DNA from: Serratia sp. H1w
GTDB lineage: Bacteria; Pseudomonadota; Gammaproteobacteria; Enterobacterales; Enterobacteriaceae
DNA length: 64,000 bases
Assembly: GCF_000633355.1 (NCBI RefSeq)
Contig: NZ_AYMQ01000018.1
Coordinates: 1-64,000 of the forward strand
Direction of reading: 5' to 3'
Shown: positions 49,782-58,929 of the stretch, in pieces
How the letters are laid out: the number at the start of each line of letters is the position of its first letter
Numbering within the stretch: the first letter of the stretch is position 1
Position numbers and translations under genes: made by a program
The notes under the pieces: generated by a model
The model's input: the letters and a program-made list of their open reading frames with translations, nothing else
Database searches by the model: none
Told to the model about the DNA's origin: nothing

Positions 49782-49833
49782 GACGCCCGGGCAGCACATT
49801 CCACCATTGGGGCAAACGTGCTGCGCGGACGCC
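49782..49833 (-). terminator. Long hairpin with T-tract, probable cbl terminator
   Basis: On the minus strand two 16-base arms (GGCGTCCGCGCAGCAC and GTGCTGCCCGGGCGTC) pair with one mismatch and two G-U pairs around a 20-base loop, followed by TTTTTT. It lies about 160 bases past cbl, so the transcript has a long 3' tail or a separate small RNA ends here. The remaining gap 49834-49993 shows no gene. Confidence 0.6.
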
Positions 49834-49993
49834 TGTTGAAGTTTTCGTGGCCGTTGTATAACTCACTAGCAGCTTGTATGCCAGTTTGCCAACCCACAGA
49901 TTCTAAAATGTTGTTGCCGTACAATCTGTAACCTACGCCTCACTATTGCACAGCGATGTGGCATTCCTTGCACCATTCAGGCGCATAACCGCA

Positions 49994-50947
49994 TCAGATC
50001 TGATAGTCGATGACCGGCTCCAACGGGTCGGAGAACACTTTCTCTTTAATTTCCGTGAGCGATAAGGTGGGATTGCATAGCTGGATAAATTGCCAGGCAT
50101 AGTTACGTTGTAACTGGCCGCGTTTCAGGCCCAGCCAAACGGTATTAGGCTCAAACAGATGTTCGGCATTGAGGCTCACCAACCCACGATCGCGCTCTTT
50201 TTCAAACGACATATCGGCCAGAATGCCCACCCCCAGCCCCAACTCGACGTAGGTTTTGATAACGTCAGAATCCTGGGCGCTAAGCGCGATATCCGGTGTC
50301 AGCCCTGCGGCCTTAAATGCCGCATCCAGCCGTGAGCGCCCGGTGATCCCCTGGCGGTAGGTAATCAACGGCAAGATACTGAGCATTTCCAACGTGACCT
50401 GCGGTTGGTGTGTCAGCTCGTGGCCTTCCGGCACCAAAATGGCATGATGCCAGCGGTAATAAGGAAAAGCGGCCAATGACTCTTCGCTCATCAGGCGTTC
50501 ACTGGCGATACCGATATCCGCCTCACCACAGGCCAGCATCGCGGCTATCTCCTCGGGACTTCCCTGGTTCAGCACCACGCGCACCTGCGGATATAGCGCG
50601 CGAAACTCCTTAATCACCCCCGGCAGGCTATAGCGGGCCTGAGTATGAGTGGTCGCAATATGCAGTTGGCCAGCGTCTTTACTGCTGAACACATCGGCCA
50701 GGCGGCGGATATTATTGGCATCATTAAGGATACGTTCCGCCACCACCAACAGCTCTTTACCCGGTTCGGTCATGCCTAATAAGCGTTTGCCACGGCGGAT
50801 AAATATCTCAATCCCCAGCTCCTCTTCGAGCTCGCGAATATGGCGGCTGACCCCGGACTGTGAGGTAAATAAGGCATTAGCCACGTCAGTCAGGTTGTAG
50901 TTGCAACGCGCTGACTCACGAATGATTTTTAATTGCTGAAAATTCAT
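49994..50947 (-). CDS. cbl: LysR-type regulator Cbl (sulfate-starvation, CysB paralogue)
   Basis: Activates sulfonate/taurine utilisation genes under sulfate starvation in E. coli. The start MNFQQLKIIRESARCNYN at 50947 matches E. coli Cbl and is preceded by AAAGGGTACGG. It gives 317 residues (E. coli 316). The N-terminal helix-turn-helix includes ALFTSQSGVSRHIRELEEEL. The effector domain follows, with ITYRQGITGRSRLD and the C-terminus IDYQI. CysB itself is the alternative; the YQI end and the context-free position favour Cbl. Confidence 0.9.
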   Translation of the reverse strand: MNFQQLKIIRESARCNYNLTDVANALFTSQSGVSRHIRELEEELGIEIFIRRGKRLLGMTEPGKELLVVAERILNDANNIRRLADVFSSKDAGQLHIATTHTQARYSLPGVIKEFRALYPQVRVVLNQGSPEEIAAMLACGEADIGIASERLMSEESLAAFPYYRWHHAILVPEGHELTHQPQVTLEMLSILPLITYRQGITGRSRLDAAFKAAGLTPDIALSAQDSDVIKTYVELGLGVGILADMSFEKERDRGLVSLNAEHLFEPNTVWLGLKRGQLQRNYAWQFIQLCNPTLSLTEIKEKVFSDPLEPVIDYQI

Positions 50948-51246
50948 TCCGTACCCTTTTCTCCCCAATAGCGTTAACAATATTGATACGGAGTCTGTTC
51001 GGGCAGAACAAATAAGGAATAGGCTTTACTTATAGCTTTTTATGCTAAGTGCATTTTTTGTCATTAAAAATTCACTACTGATTTTCATCAAATCAGAAAT
51101 AGCTTAGTAATTAACGAGATAAATAACCACTTAATTATTATGGTTAACAAAATTATGCAGCAAAAAGTTATTACCTAGAGGGATTAGATATATAAACACG
51201 ATGACATTTGGGGCATGGGATACCACGCCCCTATGGTGATGGAGGG

Positions 51247-51942
51247 TTAGGCCGTAGCCTCGCCACCTATTGGCCCCGAGGTGTTTTGCTGCAACCACTG
51301 GCGTACGTAGCCGACCAAATCGCCAATGCAGTCATCCTTCATGCCATGATTTTTCAGCTCGTTATCCAACGCAAACAGATACTGCGCGTTAGTGCCCAAC
51401 GGGCCGCTGGCACTGGCGATCAGCGGGGCGATCACCTGATGGCTGGTATCCGCTTCAAACAGCGGATGCTGCGGGTTCATCACAAACACCAGCGCGGTCA
51501 CCACGGTGCCGTCATCCAGCGTCAGGTCACACCAGGCTGGCAAATAGCAGCCGGTGATCATCTCGCGCTTCCACAGCAGTTCCAGCTCTTCGCGCAGCTT
51601 GTCCTCCGGCAGGCGGAATGCCAGGCCGGTGGTTTGCCCCCCTTCCTGTAGCGCCAGCATGCGCCCAGGCTGATGCAGCGTGCCCCGCCCAGCGGTTAAT
51701 CGCAGGCAAAATGCCCGATGCCAGCCTTGCAGCGTTGCCGGGCGTACCTCTTCGGATTCAAATACCGGGTTCCACATCAGCGAGCCGTAGCCAAAAACCC
51801 ATACCGGGCTATTGTCTGGCCGCCTGGAGAGCGTACATGTGAGTGAGGCCGAGCGCTGTTCCGGCGTCAGCAACAGCGACTCTTCGATAGTACCGAAAGC
51901 CGTTTTGCAGTCTGCTTTTTGCAGAAAATCTCGAGTTAACAC
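51247..51942 (-). CDS. chaC: Glutathione-specific gamma-glutamylcyclotransferase ChaC
   Basis: Degrades glutathione to 5-oxoproline and Cys-Gly. The 231-residue protein has the glycine-rich substrate motif VFGYGSLMWNP and the conserved catalytic Glu region in the C-terminal half (around PLFEADTSHQV). The start is GTG at 51942 with AGGAGG nine bases upstream. In E. coli chaC follows chaA-chaB. Here it lies on the opposite strand about 1.5 kb from chaA with a siderophore gene between, and chaB is absent. Confidence 0.92.
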   Translation of the reverse strand: MLTRDFLQKADCKTAFGTIEESLLLTPEQRSASLTCTLSRRPDNSPVWVFGYGSLMWNPVFESEEVRPATLQGWHRAFCLRLTAGRGTLHQPGRMLALQEGGQTTGLAFRLPEDKLREELELLWKREMITGCYLPAWCDLTLDDGTVVTALVFVMNPQHPLFEADTSHQVIAPLIASASGPLGTNAQYLFALDNELKNHGMKDDCIGDLVGYVRQWLQQNTSGPIGGEATA

Positions 51943-52256
51943 CTAATACAACCTCCTGGGAATAGGATTGCCCTAAACCCTGCGCCACTGTGTATGCAAT
52001 TTATTTTTTGGATGCGGAGCGTATTTATTTCCACCGCTCCGATGCATTAATGACCATATTCTTTTCTGGCGCACCAATCAAGTTCCCACACAGATTAAAT
52101 GTGAAAAAGTATTTGTCCCCAGAAGCAATAATAATAATAGACGTAAAACTTTACTCTTCACCTGCGTTTTGTTAACAGAGAGCGGAGTTTTAACCGCAAA
52201 AAAATACAATCCGACCGCCTGAGGTCGCTTGGCCTTATGTGCCATGCCGACTAGCA

Positions 52257-52275
52257 AACAATTCTCATTATCAGA
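52257..52275. promoter_or_regulatory. Fur box upstream of the siderophore-interacting protein gene
   Basis: AACAATTCTCATTATCAGA matches the TCATTATC half and parts of the other half of the 19-base Fur consensus. It lies 42-60 bases before the start at 52317. Iron repression is inferred. The rest of 51943-52256 has no supported gene. Confidence 0.6.
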
Positions 52276-52316
52276 TGGCATGATATACTGCCCGCAGAAT
52301 GATAAAGGAGAGTCCC

Positions 52317-53135
52317 GTGACAACCGAAACCCCACGCAGCCGCGCCCCCTACTTGATCGAAGTTGCCCGTTTACGCGACATCACACCGCACCTGCGCCGT
52401 ATCACCTTCAGCGCACCAGACTTGCGTTATTACCCGGCCGAAGCCGCCGCTGCCCATATCAAGGTCTTCTTACCGCTCGCAGATCAAACGCAGCCAGACC
52501 TGCCGACGCTTACTGAGAATGGCCCGGTATGGGCCGCCGATGCGGTACGCCCAATAGTGCGTACCTACTCTATTCGTGCCGTTCGCCCGCAGCAGGGTGA
52601 GATAGATATTGAGTTTGCCCTGCACGATCACAGCGGGCCAGCGGTGAACTTTGCGCGCCAGGCCAAGCCGGGGGATAAAATTGGTATCAGCAATCCTGGT
52701 GGCCCTAAACCCATGCTGCCAACGGCCGACTTTTATTGCCTGGCTGGCGATCCCTCTTCGTTACCGGCCATCGCCGCACTGCTGGAAAACCTGCCTGCAC
52801 GTAGCGAAGGCCATGCTTTTATCCGTGTCGATACGCCAGCGGACGTTATCGATCTGCACAAGCCTGCTGGCATTGAACTAAGCTGGATCATTGGCGGCAC
52901 AGAGAAAACGGCCGATCTCATCACGCAATTCTGCGCCCTGCCACTGCCGCAAAGCGGCACCCAGTACTGGCTAGCTGGTGAGGATCGGCTGGTGGTGGAA
53001 CTGCGTCGCTACCTGCGCCGGGAGCGGCAATGTGATCGTAATCAGCTTTATGCCGTACCTTACTGGCGTGAAGGGCTAAATGAAGAGGGTTACCACCATA
53101 AAAGGCATGAGATCATGGATAACCTTGATTCCTGA
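52317..53135 (+). CDS. Siderophore-interacting protein (ViuB/YqjH-type ferric reductase)
   Basis: Flavin-dependent cytoplasmic reductase that releases iron from ferric siderophores. The start is GTG at 52317, chosen because AAGGAG lies six bases upstream; an ATG at 52299 has none. This gives 272 residues. The FAD-binding segment RTYSIRAVRP and the NAD-domain (WIIGGTEKTADLI, WLAGEDRLVVELRRYL) fit the family, and the C-terminus WREGLNEEGYHH is characteristic. It has its own Fur box and terminator. Confidence 0.9.
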   Translation: MTTETPRSRAPYLIEVARLRDITPHLRRITFSAPDLRYYPAEAAAAHIKVFLPLADQTQPDLPTLTENGPVWAADAVRPIVRTYSIRAVRPQQGEIDIEFALHDHSGPAVNFARQAKPGDKIGISNPGGPKPMLPTADFYCLAGDPSSLPAIAALLENLPARSEGHAFIRVDTPADVIDLHKPAGIELSWIIGGTEKTADLITQFCALPLPQSGTQYWLAGEDRLVVELRRYLRRERQCDRNQLYAVPYWREGLNEEGYHHKRHEIMDNLDS

Positions 53136-53238
53136 TCGCCACTATCTGCCTTATTTTGCGTGAAAAACGCCGGTTAAAAGCCATTTATGGGCGTTTAAGC
53201 CGTAATCTCTGAAATTTTACGTAAAAGTAAGTAAATAA

Positions 53239-53262
53239 AACCGCATCCAATGCGGTTTTTTT
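53239..53262 (+). terminator. Terminator of the siderophore-interacting protein gene
   Basis: AACCGCAT and ATGCGGTT form a perfect stem with a short loop, followed by seven T. It lies about 105 bases past the stop codon. Confidence 0.8.
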
Positions 53263-53442
53263 GTTACTCTTATCACATAAAGCAAAGTTTTGCTTTCTAA
53301 AACTAGACACAACATCACATTATTACTCGGCGTCATACGCAGAGTGTATCCTATTATTATTAACAACTTTCTGGATACGCTGACCCTACCTGCAGGTGAC
53401 AGCGATGACGGGCCACGCAGTTTGAGAAGGAGATGTACCGTA

Positions 53443-54543
53443 ATGAAGTCGCACAACGATCCTGGCCGATCCAAATCTCGCCACACAGAGTATTCCCTGC
53501 TTTTCCCTATCGCCGCGCTGGTCGTGCTCAACCTGTGGAGCAGCACCAGCAGCTTCCCATTGATCGTGGCTATCAACATTATCGCCCTGGTCGGTATTCT
53601 CAGCAGTGCCTTCAGCGTAGTACGTCATGCCGACGTGCTGGCCCACCGCCTGGGTGAACCCTACGGTTCACTGATCCTCAGCCTGTCGGTGGTGATCCTG
53701 GAAGTGAGCCTGATTTCAGCACTGATGGCAACCGGCGACGCGGCCCCGGCCTTGATGCGCGATACGTTGTATTCAATCATCATGATTGTGACTGCCGGAC
53801 TGGTTGGGGTTGCCCTACTGCTCGGTGGGCGCAAGTTTGCTACCCAGTACGTTAACCTGGGCGGCATCAAACAGTACCTGATGGCGATCCTTCCATTGGC
53901 GGTGATCGTGCTGGTGCTGCCAAGCGCCTTGCCTGGCGGTAACTTCAGCGTAGGTCAATCACTGTTGGTGGCGGCCATCTCGGCAGCAATGTACGGCGTG
54001 TTCCTGCTGATCCAGACCAAAACCCACCAAAGCCTGTTTGTCTATGAGCACGAAGATGACGATGGCGACCCGCACCACGGCAAACCTTCTTCACATAGCA
54101 GCGCGTGGCATGCTGCCTGGTTGATCGTGCATTTGGTTGCGGTTATTGCAGTGACTAAATTCAACGCCAACCCGCTTGAGGGCTTGCTCACCAAGCTCAA
54201 CGCGCCAACCCAGTTCACCGGTTTCCTGGTTGCATTATTGATCCTGTCACCAGAAGGGCTAGGTGCTCTGCGTGCAGTATTGAACAATCAGGTGCAGCGC
54301 GCCATGAACCTGTTCTTTGGCTCAGTGTTGGCGACCATTTCACTGACAGTGCCAGCGGTAACGATTATTGCCACCCTGACCGGCCAGACGCTGATCTTCG
54401 GCCTGCAAGCACCGCATATGGTAGTGATGCTGACAGTGTTGATCTTGTGCCATATCTCATTCTCTACCGGCAGAACCAACGTGCTGAACGGCACCGCGCA
54501 TCTGGCGCTGTTTGCCGCCTATATGATGACGATATTTGCCTGA
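53443..54543 (+). CDS. chaA: Calcium/sodium:proton antiporter ChaA
   Basis: Inner-membrane CaCA-family antiporter active at alkaline pH. The start MKSHNDPGRSK at 53443 gives 366 residues, identical to E. coli length; a longer frame from 53290 lacks family similarity. It has about eleven helices, the alpha-repeat motifs EPYGSLILSLSVVILEVSL and SPEGLGALRAVLNNQVQRA, and the acidic cytoplasmic loop YEHEDDDGDPHHG. AAGGAG lies 12 bases upstream, and a leader of about 180 bases follows the preceding terminator. Confidence 0.94.
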   Translation: MKSHNDPGRSKSRHTEYSLLFPIAALVVLNLWSSTSSFPLIVAINIIALVGILSSAFSVVRHADVLAHRLGEPYGSLILSLSVVILEVSLISALMATGDAAPALMRDTLYSIIMIVTAGLVGVALLLGGRKFATQYVNLGGIKQYLMAILPLAVIVLVLPSALPGGNFSVGQSLLVAAISAAMYGVFLLIQTKTHQSLFVYEHEDDDGDPHHGKPSSHSSAWHAAWLIVHLVAVIAVTKFNANPLEGLLTKLNAPTQFTGFLVALLILSPEGLGALRAVLNNQVQRAMNLFFGSVLATISLTVPAVTIIATLTGQTLIFGLQAPHMVVMLTVLILCHISFSTGRTNVLNGTAHLALFAAYMMTIFA

Positions 54544-54561
54544 TCCCAGAGATAACAAATC

Positions 54562-54588
54562 AACGGGGCGCAGAATTTGCGCCCCGTT
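54562..54588. terminator. Bidirectional terminator between chaA and lpxO
   Basis: AACGGGGCGCA and TGCGCCCCGTT form a perfect 11-bp stem with a short loop, between two convergent genes; it is followed by CTATTTAT on the plus strand and GATTTGTTA on the minus strand. Confidence 0.75.
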
Positions 54589-54592
54589 CTAT

Positions 54593-55495
54593 TTATATCG
54601 CAAAGAAAATCAGTGCAGCGATCCCGCCAAACAGCAGCCATTTGATCAGATAGTACCCGGTCTTGTTCCAGGCTTTTAACCGCTTGCCAACCTTTCGGAT
54701 AGCGTAGATATATTTGAACACCCGATTGACGCCGCCGGTACGATCGCCCTCTTCGTTCGGTGCCGTGGCAGCACTCATCAAATTACGCCCCAGCCAATGA
54801 TTTACCGCCTGAGCCCAACGGAACCGCATCGGGCGTTCAATGTCGCAAAACAGGATCAGCCGGTTTTGCCCACTTTGATTTTCGGCGTAGTGCAGATAGG
54901 TTTCATCGAACATCACCCCTTCACCATCACGCCAGCTATAGCGTTCACCATCCACCTCAATAAAGCAGCGGTCATCGTTAGGGGTTATCAGCCCCAGGTG
55001 ATAGCGCAACGAACCGGCATAGGGATCGCGATGGCGTGGCAAGCGACTGCCATGTGGCAATTCGGCAAACATAGCGGCCTTCACCGACGGCAGGCTGCGT
55101 AACAGCGCAGTGGTTTGCGGGCATAGCGCCATCGCCGAAGGGTGATTATCCTCATACCATTTCAGGTAAAAGCGTTTCCAACCGGTTTTGAAAAAGGAGT
55201 TGAAACCGGCATCGTTGAATTGGTCCGACGCCTTGATTTGCTGGATCGCCATCAGTTGCTGCCCTTCTTCACGAATGGTCTGCCAGTTGTCGCGCAGCTT
55301 GATCAGATCGGGGAACTGCTCTGGTTGCAGATATGGCGTGGTTGGCACGCGTGAAAACAGATACATAAATACGTTCAGCGGTGCGGTAAAGGTGGAGTGG
55401 TCGGAAAGTTGCCGCCAAAAAGGATAACGTACACGACCGCGATAATGAATGTAAACCACACACATAATCAATAAAATCAGAATGATATATTTCAT
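54593..55495 (-). CDS. lpxO: Lipid A hydroxylase LpxO
   Basis: Fe(II)/2-oxoglutarate dioxygenase that 2-hydroxylates the myristate of lipid A at the inner membrane. The start MKYIILILLIMCVVYIHYRG at 55495 gives 300 residues with an N-terminal anchor helix and a C-terminal hydrophobic helix (LIKWLLFGGIAALIFF). The metal site is visible as HRDPYAGSLRYHLGL with later HYAENQ and the 2-oxoglutarate Arg nearby. Typical of Salmonella/Serratia LpxO. Confidence 0.92.
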   Translation of the reverse strand: MKYIILILLIMCVVYIHYRGRVRYPFWRQLSDHSTFTAPLNVFMYLFSRVPTTPYLQPEQFPDLIKLRDNWQTIREEGQQLMAIQQIKASDQFNDAGFNSFFKTGWKRFYLKWYEDNHPSAMALCPQTTALLRSLPSVKAAMFAELPHGSRLPRHRDPYAGSLRYHLGLITPNDDRCFIEVDGERYSWRDGEGVMFDETYLHYAENQSGQNRLILFCDIERPMRFRWAQAVNHWLGRNLMSAATAPNEEGDRTGGVNRVFKYIYAIRKVGKRLKAWNKTGYYLIKWLLFGGIAALIFFAI

Positions 55496-55728
55496 GATGA
55501 CTTCATGGCTCCCAATACGACAATCGGTGTGCCAAGCACGGCACACAACCCAAAGATTCCCTTATCTCCGCTAACATCGGTTTAGCGGCTGGAAGACACC
55601 AATAATTAACATTACCAATAAGAAATGATATACAAAAAACCACACAAATTTACACAAAGCTTAAACGAGAATGAAATTTACTCTGGGCAGAGATTGGAAG
55701 CGGCGTAGTGGTTTGGTCAGGGAGATCG

Positions 55729-55891
55729 CCCCTCACGCCACCACTCTCCCGCAGGAGAGGGAGCTGATCCGCAGTTGTGGTCAGTTGAGGAGTCTATCTG
55801 GGACGATTTCCAGGGCTGGAGTCTTGGCGCAAGAGCCAATCTGTGGCATGTCCGGTCCCCTCGCCCTTTGGGAGAGGGTTAGGGTGAGGGG
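55729..55891. repeat. MITE-like palindromic repeat between lpxO and the phosphatase gene
   Basis: About 163 bases from CCCCTCACGCC through CTCTCCCGCAGGAGAGGGAG to the inverted end GGGAGAGGGTTAGGGTGAGG. Its interior, including CAATCTGTGGC and CCCCTCGCCCTTTGG, matches the repeat at 19206-19303. The rest of the gap 55496-55932 contains no gene. Confidence 0.7.
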
Positions 55892-55932
55892 AAAATCATT
55901 AATGCCAAAGCTACTTTTTGCTGACGAATCGC

Positions 55933-56502
55933 TCAGTGTGGCAAAGGGTTATCAGCAAAAACTCGCAGCCGTATCTGGCTGACATCGACATTGGCAATAT
56001 AGCGTGCAATCCCGGCATAATAGTTTTCATGATAGCCATACTCCGGTTTTCTCAACTCGGCCAATGCCGCAGACTTGGCCGCATTTTCATACACCAGACG
56101 ATACATTGCTACCACCAGCCCGGTACGATCGCTACCGTGCCAACAGTGGACCAACACCGGTTTCTGGGCAAAGCGAATTTCTCTCAGTGCGCGCACCACA
56201 ACATCATCATTGATCACGGCGGCATTGATCGCCACCCGGCGCAAGATTAGCCCCGTGCCTCTGGCTTCGCTATCGTCATCATTCCACTGGCGCAGGCTGA
56301 GTATGGTTTTGATGCCCTGCTGTTCAAGCGTCTGCATTTGAGAAGCGGAGGGTTGGGAGGAACGATAGAGTTCTGGCGAGACCTGATGGTAGTTTTCTGG
56401 GGTTGTTGCACACACCGAGGCTGAAAAGCTGCTAACCAGCAACATCACGCTCAGTAACCACGTTTTACCTACGCTCGGCCATCCATGCTGAATATCATCC
56501 AT
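55933..56502 (-). CDS. Exported dual-specificity / lipid phosphatase-like protein
   Basis: The 189-residue protein has a signal peptide (hydrophobic LLSVMLLVSSFSASVCA) and a CX5R phosphatase loop HCWHGSDRTG (Cys120 to Arg126). Periplasmic location is unusual for a cysteine phosphatase and fits enzymes acting on phospholipid or lipid A phosphates, or on periplasmic phosphate esters. It is next to lpxO on the same strand, though a repeat lies between and each is probably transcribed alone. Substrate unknown. Confidence 0.8.
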   Translation of the reverse strand: MDDIQHGWPSVGKTWLLSVMLLVSSFSASVCATTPENYHQVSPELYRSSQPSASQMQTLEQQGIKTILSLRQWNDDDSEARGTGLILRRVAINAAVINDDVVVRALREIRFAQKPVLVHCWHGSDRTGLVVAMYRLVYENAAKSAALAELRKPEYGYHENYYAGIARYIANVDVSQIRLRVFADNPLPH

Positions 56503-56565
56503 AATATTGCCTCTGCTTTATCCTATTGTTAATGATAAAAAATAGTACGATTGTCTTGTTTCACT

Positions 56566-57294
56566 CTACGCTTGTGGTCTGAGAACGATCGAACAGGCGT
56601 ATCTGTCCGCCGGGTGGATCGAGATAGTCGTTTCGAACGTTTCACCGTTACGGTCAACATACCGGCGAACAATTTTCAACGCCGGTGAACCGGGCTCAAC
56701 GCCAAGCACCTTGGCAATTTTGGCAGACACTCCCACGGCCGTGATGGTCTGGCGTACTTCTTCACTTTTGACCCCGTAGTGCTGTTCAATCAACACGCTG
56801 ATCAAGGCGTAAGGATCGCTACGCACCAAGCGACGTATTTTGTCATAGACTGGGCTGGTGTAACTGTCTGTCCAGCAGATCGGCGCATCTTTCTTTTCGC
56901 TGTCTTCACGGATACTGGCTATATGCAGCCAACGGGAACCGGGCGAACAACCGATCACCTGAGCCAGATCGTGATCAACCACCACCTCATCAATTTTTTT
57001 CACCACTCGCAGGTTATTGGTGGCAAGAACAAACAAATCTTCCAGATAGGCCATGGGGTGATTCAGGGCATTGTTCGACTTTTTCTCCGCCACTATCGTG
57101 CCAATTCCCTTACGTCTGACGATCAACCCCTGTTCGGTGATATCACGCAGCGCTTCGCGGATCGTATGACGGCTAACCTGATACAGCTCACACAGCTCCA
57201 TTTCAGGGGGCAATAACGCACCTACCGGATACTGGCCCGACGCAATACTTTCGACGAGTTCACGTGCAATACGTTTGTAAAGCGATTCTTTCAT
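56566..57294 (-). CDS. GntR-family regulator, HutC/UTRA subgroup
   Basis: The 242-residue regulator has an N-terminal winged helix (about 5-70, SGQYPVGALLPPEMELCELY) and a UTRA effector domain in the C-terminal two-thirds. It is divergent from the lyase-transporter operon, with three copies of an ATGTCCGGACAT palindrome between them. It is therefore very likely the local repressor, and probably autoregulated. The effector is unknown but should be related to the substrate of the lyase or transporter. Confidence 0.88.
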   Translation of the reverse strand: MKESLYKRIARELVESIASGQYPVGALLPPEMELCELYQVSRHTIREALRDITEQGLIVRRKGIGTIVAEKKSNNALNHPMAYLEDLFVLATNNLRVVKKIDEVVVDHDLAQVIGCSPGSRWLHIASIREDSEKKDAPICWTDSYTSPVYDKIRRLVRSDPYALISVLIEQHYGVKSEEVRQTITAVGVSAKIAKVLGVEPGSPALKIVRRYVDRNGETFETTISIHPADRYACSIVLRPQA

Positions 57295-57368
57295 AGCTCT
57301 CTACCCCTGGCTGCCGGCAAAAATTTCCTGATCCGTATCACAAAATGAAAACTAAATAACCCGATTTA

Positions 57369-57415
57369 ATGTCCGGACATTATATATTGTCCGGACATAT
57401 GAAATGTACGGACAT
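57369..57415. promoter_or_regulatory. Triple palindromic operator for the GntR regulator
   Basis: ATGTCCGGACAT at 57369-57380, TTGTCCGGACAT at 57388-57399 and ATGTACGGACAT at 57404-57415 are near-identical 12-base palindromes. They lie between the divergent GntR and lyase genes, with 19- and 16-base start-to-start spacing. Confidence 0.75.
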
Positions 57416-57546
57416 TTGAGCCTATCTGCACAGCAAAAACATACATGCGCTTGACTTTCGCTCAATGCGCTGTGCTCCAAATTGTCGACGCATGGCATAT
57501 GAAACAGATCTTACCTTACCACTATTCTTCCATTGAGGGAGGCATC

Positions 57547-58899
57547 ATGGCTTCTAATGTTCTTGATTCTATTCTGTTTCGCGATTCATTCGGCACCCCG
57601 GAAATGCGGGCTATTTTTGATGATCGCGAATTGGTTCGCAAGTATGTTGAGGTAGAGATTGCCTTGGCGAAAGCCCAAGCAGCCTGCGGAGTGATACCGC
57701 AAGAAGCAGCGGATGAAATTAGTACCAGCTGTAATGCGGATACGCTGGACTTTGAACTGCTACGTAATGAAACCGAAATCGTGGGTTATCCCATTCTGCC
57801 ACTAGTGCATCAGATAGCGAAGCAGGCTGGAAATTCGGGCGGGTATGTTCACTGGGGGGCTACTACCCAGGACATTATGGACACCGCCGTGGTGCTGCAA
57901 ATCCGTGATGCCTTTGAGCTGATTGAAACCGATATTGACCAACTGCGCAATACCCTCGCCGACATGGCTTTACGCTACCGCACAACCCCAATGGCCGGGC
58001 GTACTCACCTGCAACAGGCCTTGCCGATCACTTTCGGTTATAAAGCAGCAATCTGGCTCAACATGTTTGATCGTCACGCCGAGCGTCTGGCTCAGGCTCG
58101 CCCACGCGTGTTGGTTGGCCAATTTGCCGGGGCTGCAGGGACTTTGGCTTCGCTGGGTGACAAGGGGTTGGAGGTCCAGCAGGCCATGATGCAAGAACTC
58201 GGGTTGGGAACCCCTGTTTCCACCTGGCATGTGGCGCGTGACGGATTTGCCGAGGCCGTGAATCTGCTGGGGCTGATCACCGGTTCACTGGGCAAAATCG
58301 CCTTTGACGTGATGCTGATGGCCTCTAACGAATATGGCGAGCTATATGAACCGTTCGTCAAAGGACGCGGCGCCAGCAGCACTATGCCGCAAAAACGCAA
58401 TCCTATTTCTAGTGAACTGATGCTGGCCTGTGCCAAAGGCGTTCGCCAGCAGGCTGGGTTGATGCTGGATGCCATGGTGCAGGATCTGGAGCGTGCTACC
58501 GGCCCGTGGCATGCCGAGTGGATCGCCATCCCAGAAAGTTTTGTGCTTAGCGCCGGGGCGCTCAAGCAGGCGAAATTCATGTTGGGTGGCCTGATTGTTG
58601 ATGAGGCGGCAATGGCTAGAAACCTGAATATGACCAAAGGGTTGATCGTGGCCGAGGCCGTGATGATGGGACTGGCCCCCTATATCGGACGCCAGGATGC
58701 GCATGATGTGGTTTACGACGCCTGCCGCATCGTCAATGAAAACGGCGGAAATCTCGCCGATGTCCTCAATGCAATGCCTGCCATTACCAGCCGTCTGGAG
58801 CCGGGATTGATTAAACAACTCACTGACCCGGCCAATTATCTGGGCATGGCACCGCAGATGGTGGATCGGGCAGTGAAATATTCAGCCCAACAGGGCTAA
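57547..58899 (+). CDS. Aspartase/fumarase-superfamily lyase (PcaB / adenylosuccinate-lyase-like)
   Basis: The start at 57547 (MASNVLDSILFRD, GGAGG 6 bases upstream) gives 450 residues. The superfamily signature is SSTMPQKRNPISSE. It also has GGYVHWGATTQDIMDT and GRTHLQQALPITFGYK. By these it resembles 3-carboxy-cis,cis-muconate cycloisomerase or adenylosuccinate lyase. No other protocatechuate genes are nearby, so a C-N or C-C lyase on a dicarboxylate-containing substrate taken up by the adjacent transporter is equally possible. Confidence 0.83.
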   Translation: MASNVLDSILFRDSFGTPEMRAIFDDRELVRKYVEVEIALAKAQAACGVIPQEAADEISTSCNADTLDFELLRNETEIVGYPILPLVHQIAKQAGNSGGYVHWGATTQDIMDTAVVLQIRDAFELIETDIDQLRNTLADMALRYRTTPMAGRTHLQQALPITFGYKAAIWLNMFDRHAERLAQARPRVLVGQFAGAAGTLASLGDKGLEVQQAMMQELGLGTPVSTWHVARDGFAEAVNLLGLITGSLGKIAFDVMLMASNEYGELYEPFVKGRGASSTMPQKRNPISSELMLACAKGVRQQAGLMLDAMVQDLERATGPWHAEWIAIPESFVLSAGALKQAKFMLGGLIVDEAAMARNLNMTKGLIVAEAVMMGLAPYIGRQDAHDVVYDACRIVNENGGNLADVLNAMPAITSRLEPGLIKQLTDPANYLGMAPQMVDRAVKYSAQQG

Positions 58900-58929
58900 A
58901 AAACTCAATCCTTTCATAAGGAGATGATT

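Noticed and set aside
49834-49993. tRNA gene downstream of cbl, as near cbl in E. coli
   Set aside because: No cloverleaf arms or TTCGA-type T-loop were found on either strand.
51990-52175. Short plus-strand frame upstream of the siderophore-interacting protein gene
   Set aside because: No ribosome site and it lies in the probable promoter region; composition is random-like.
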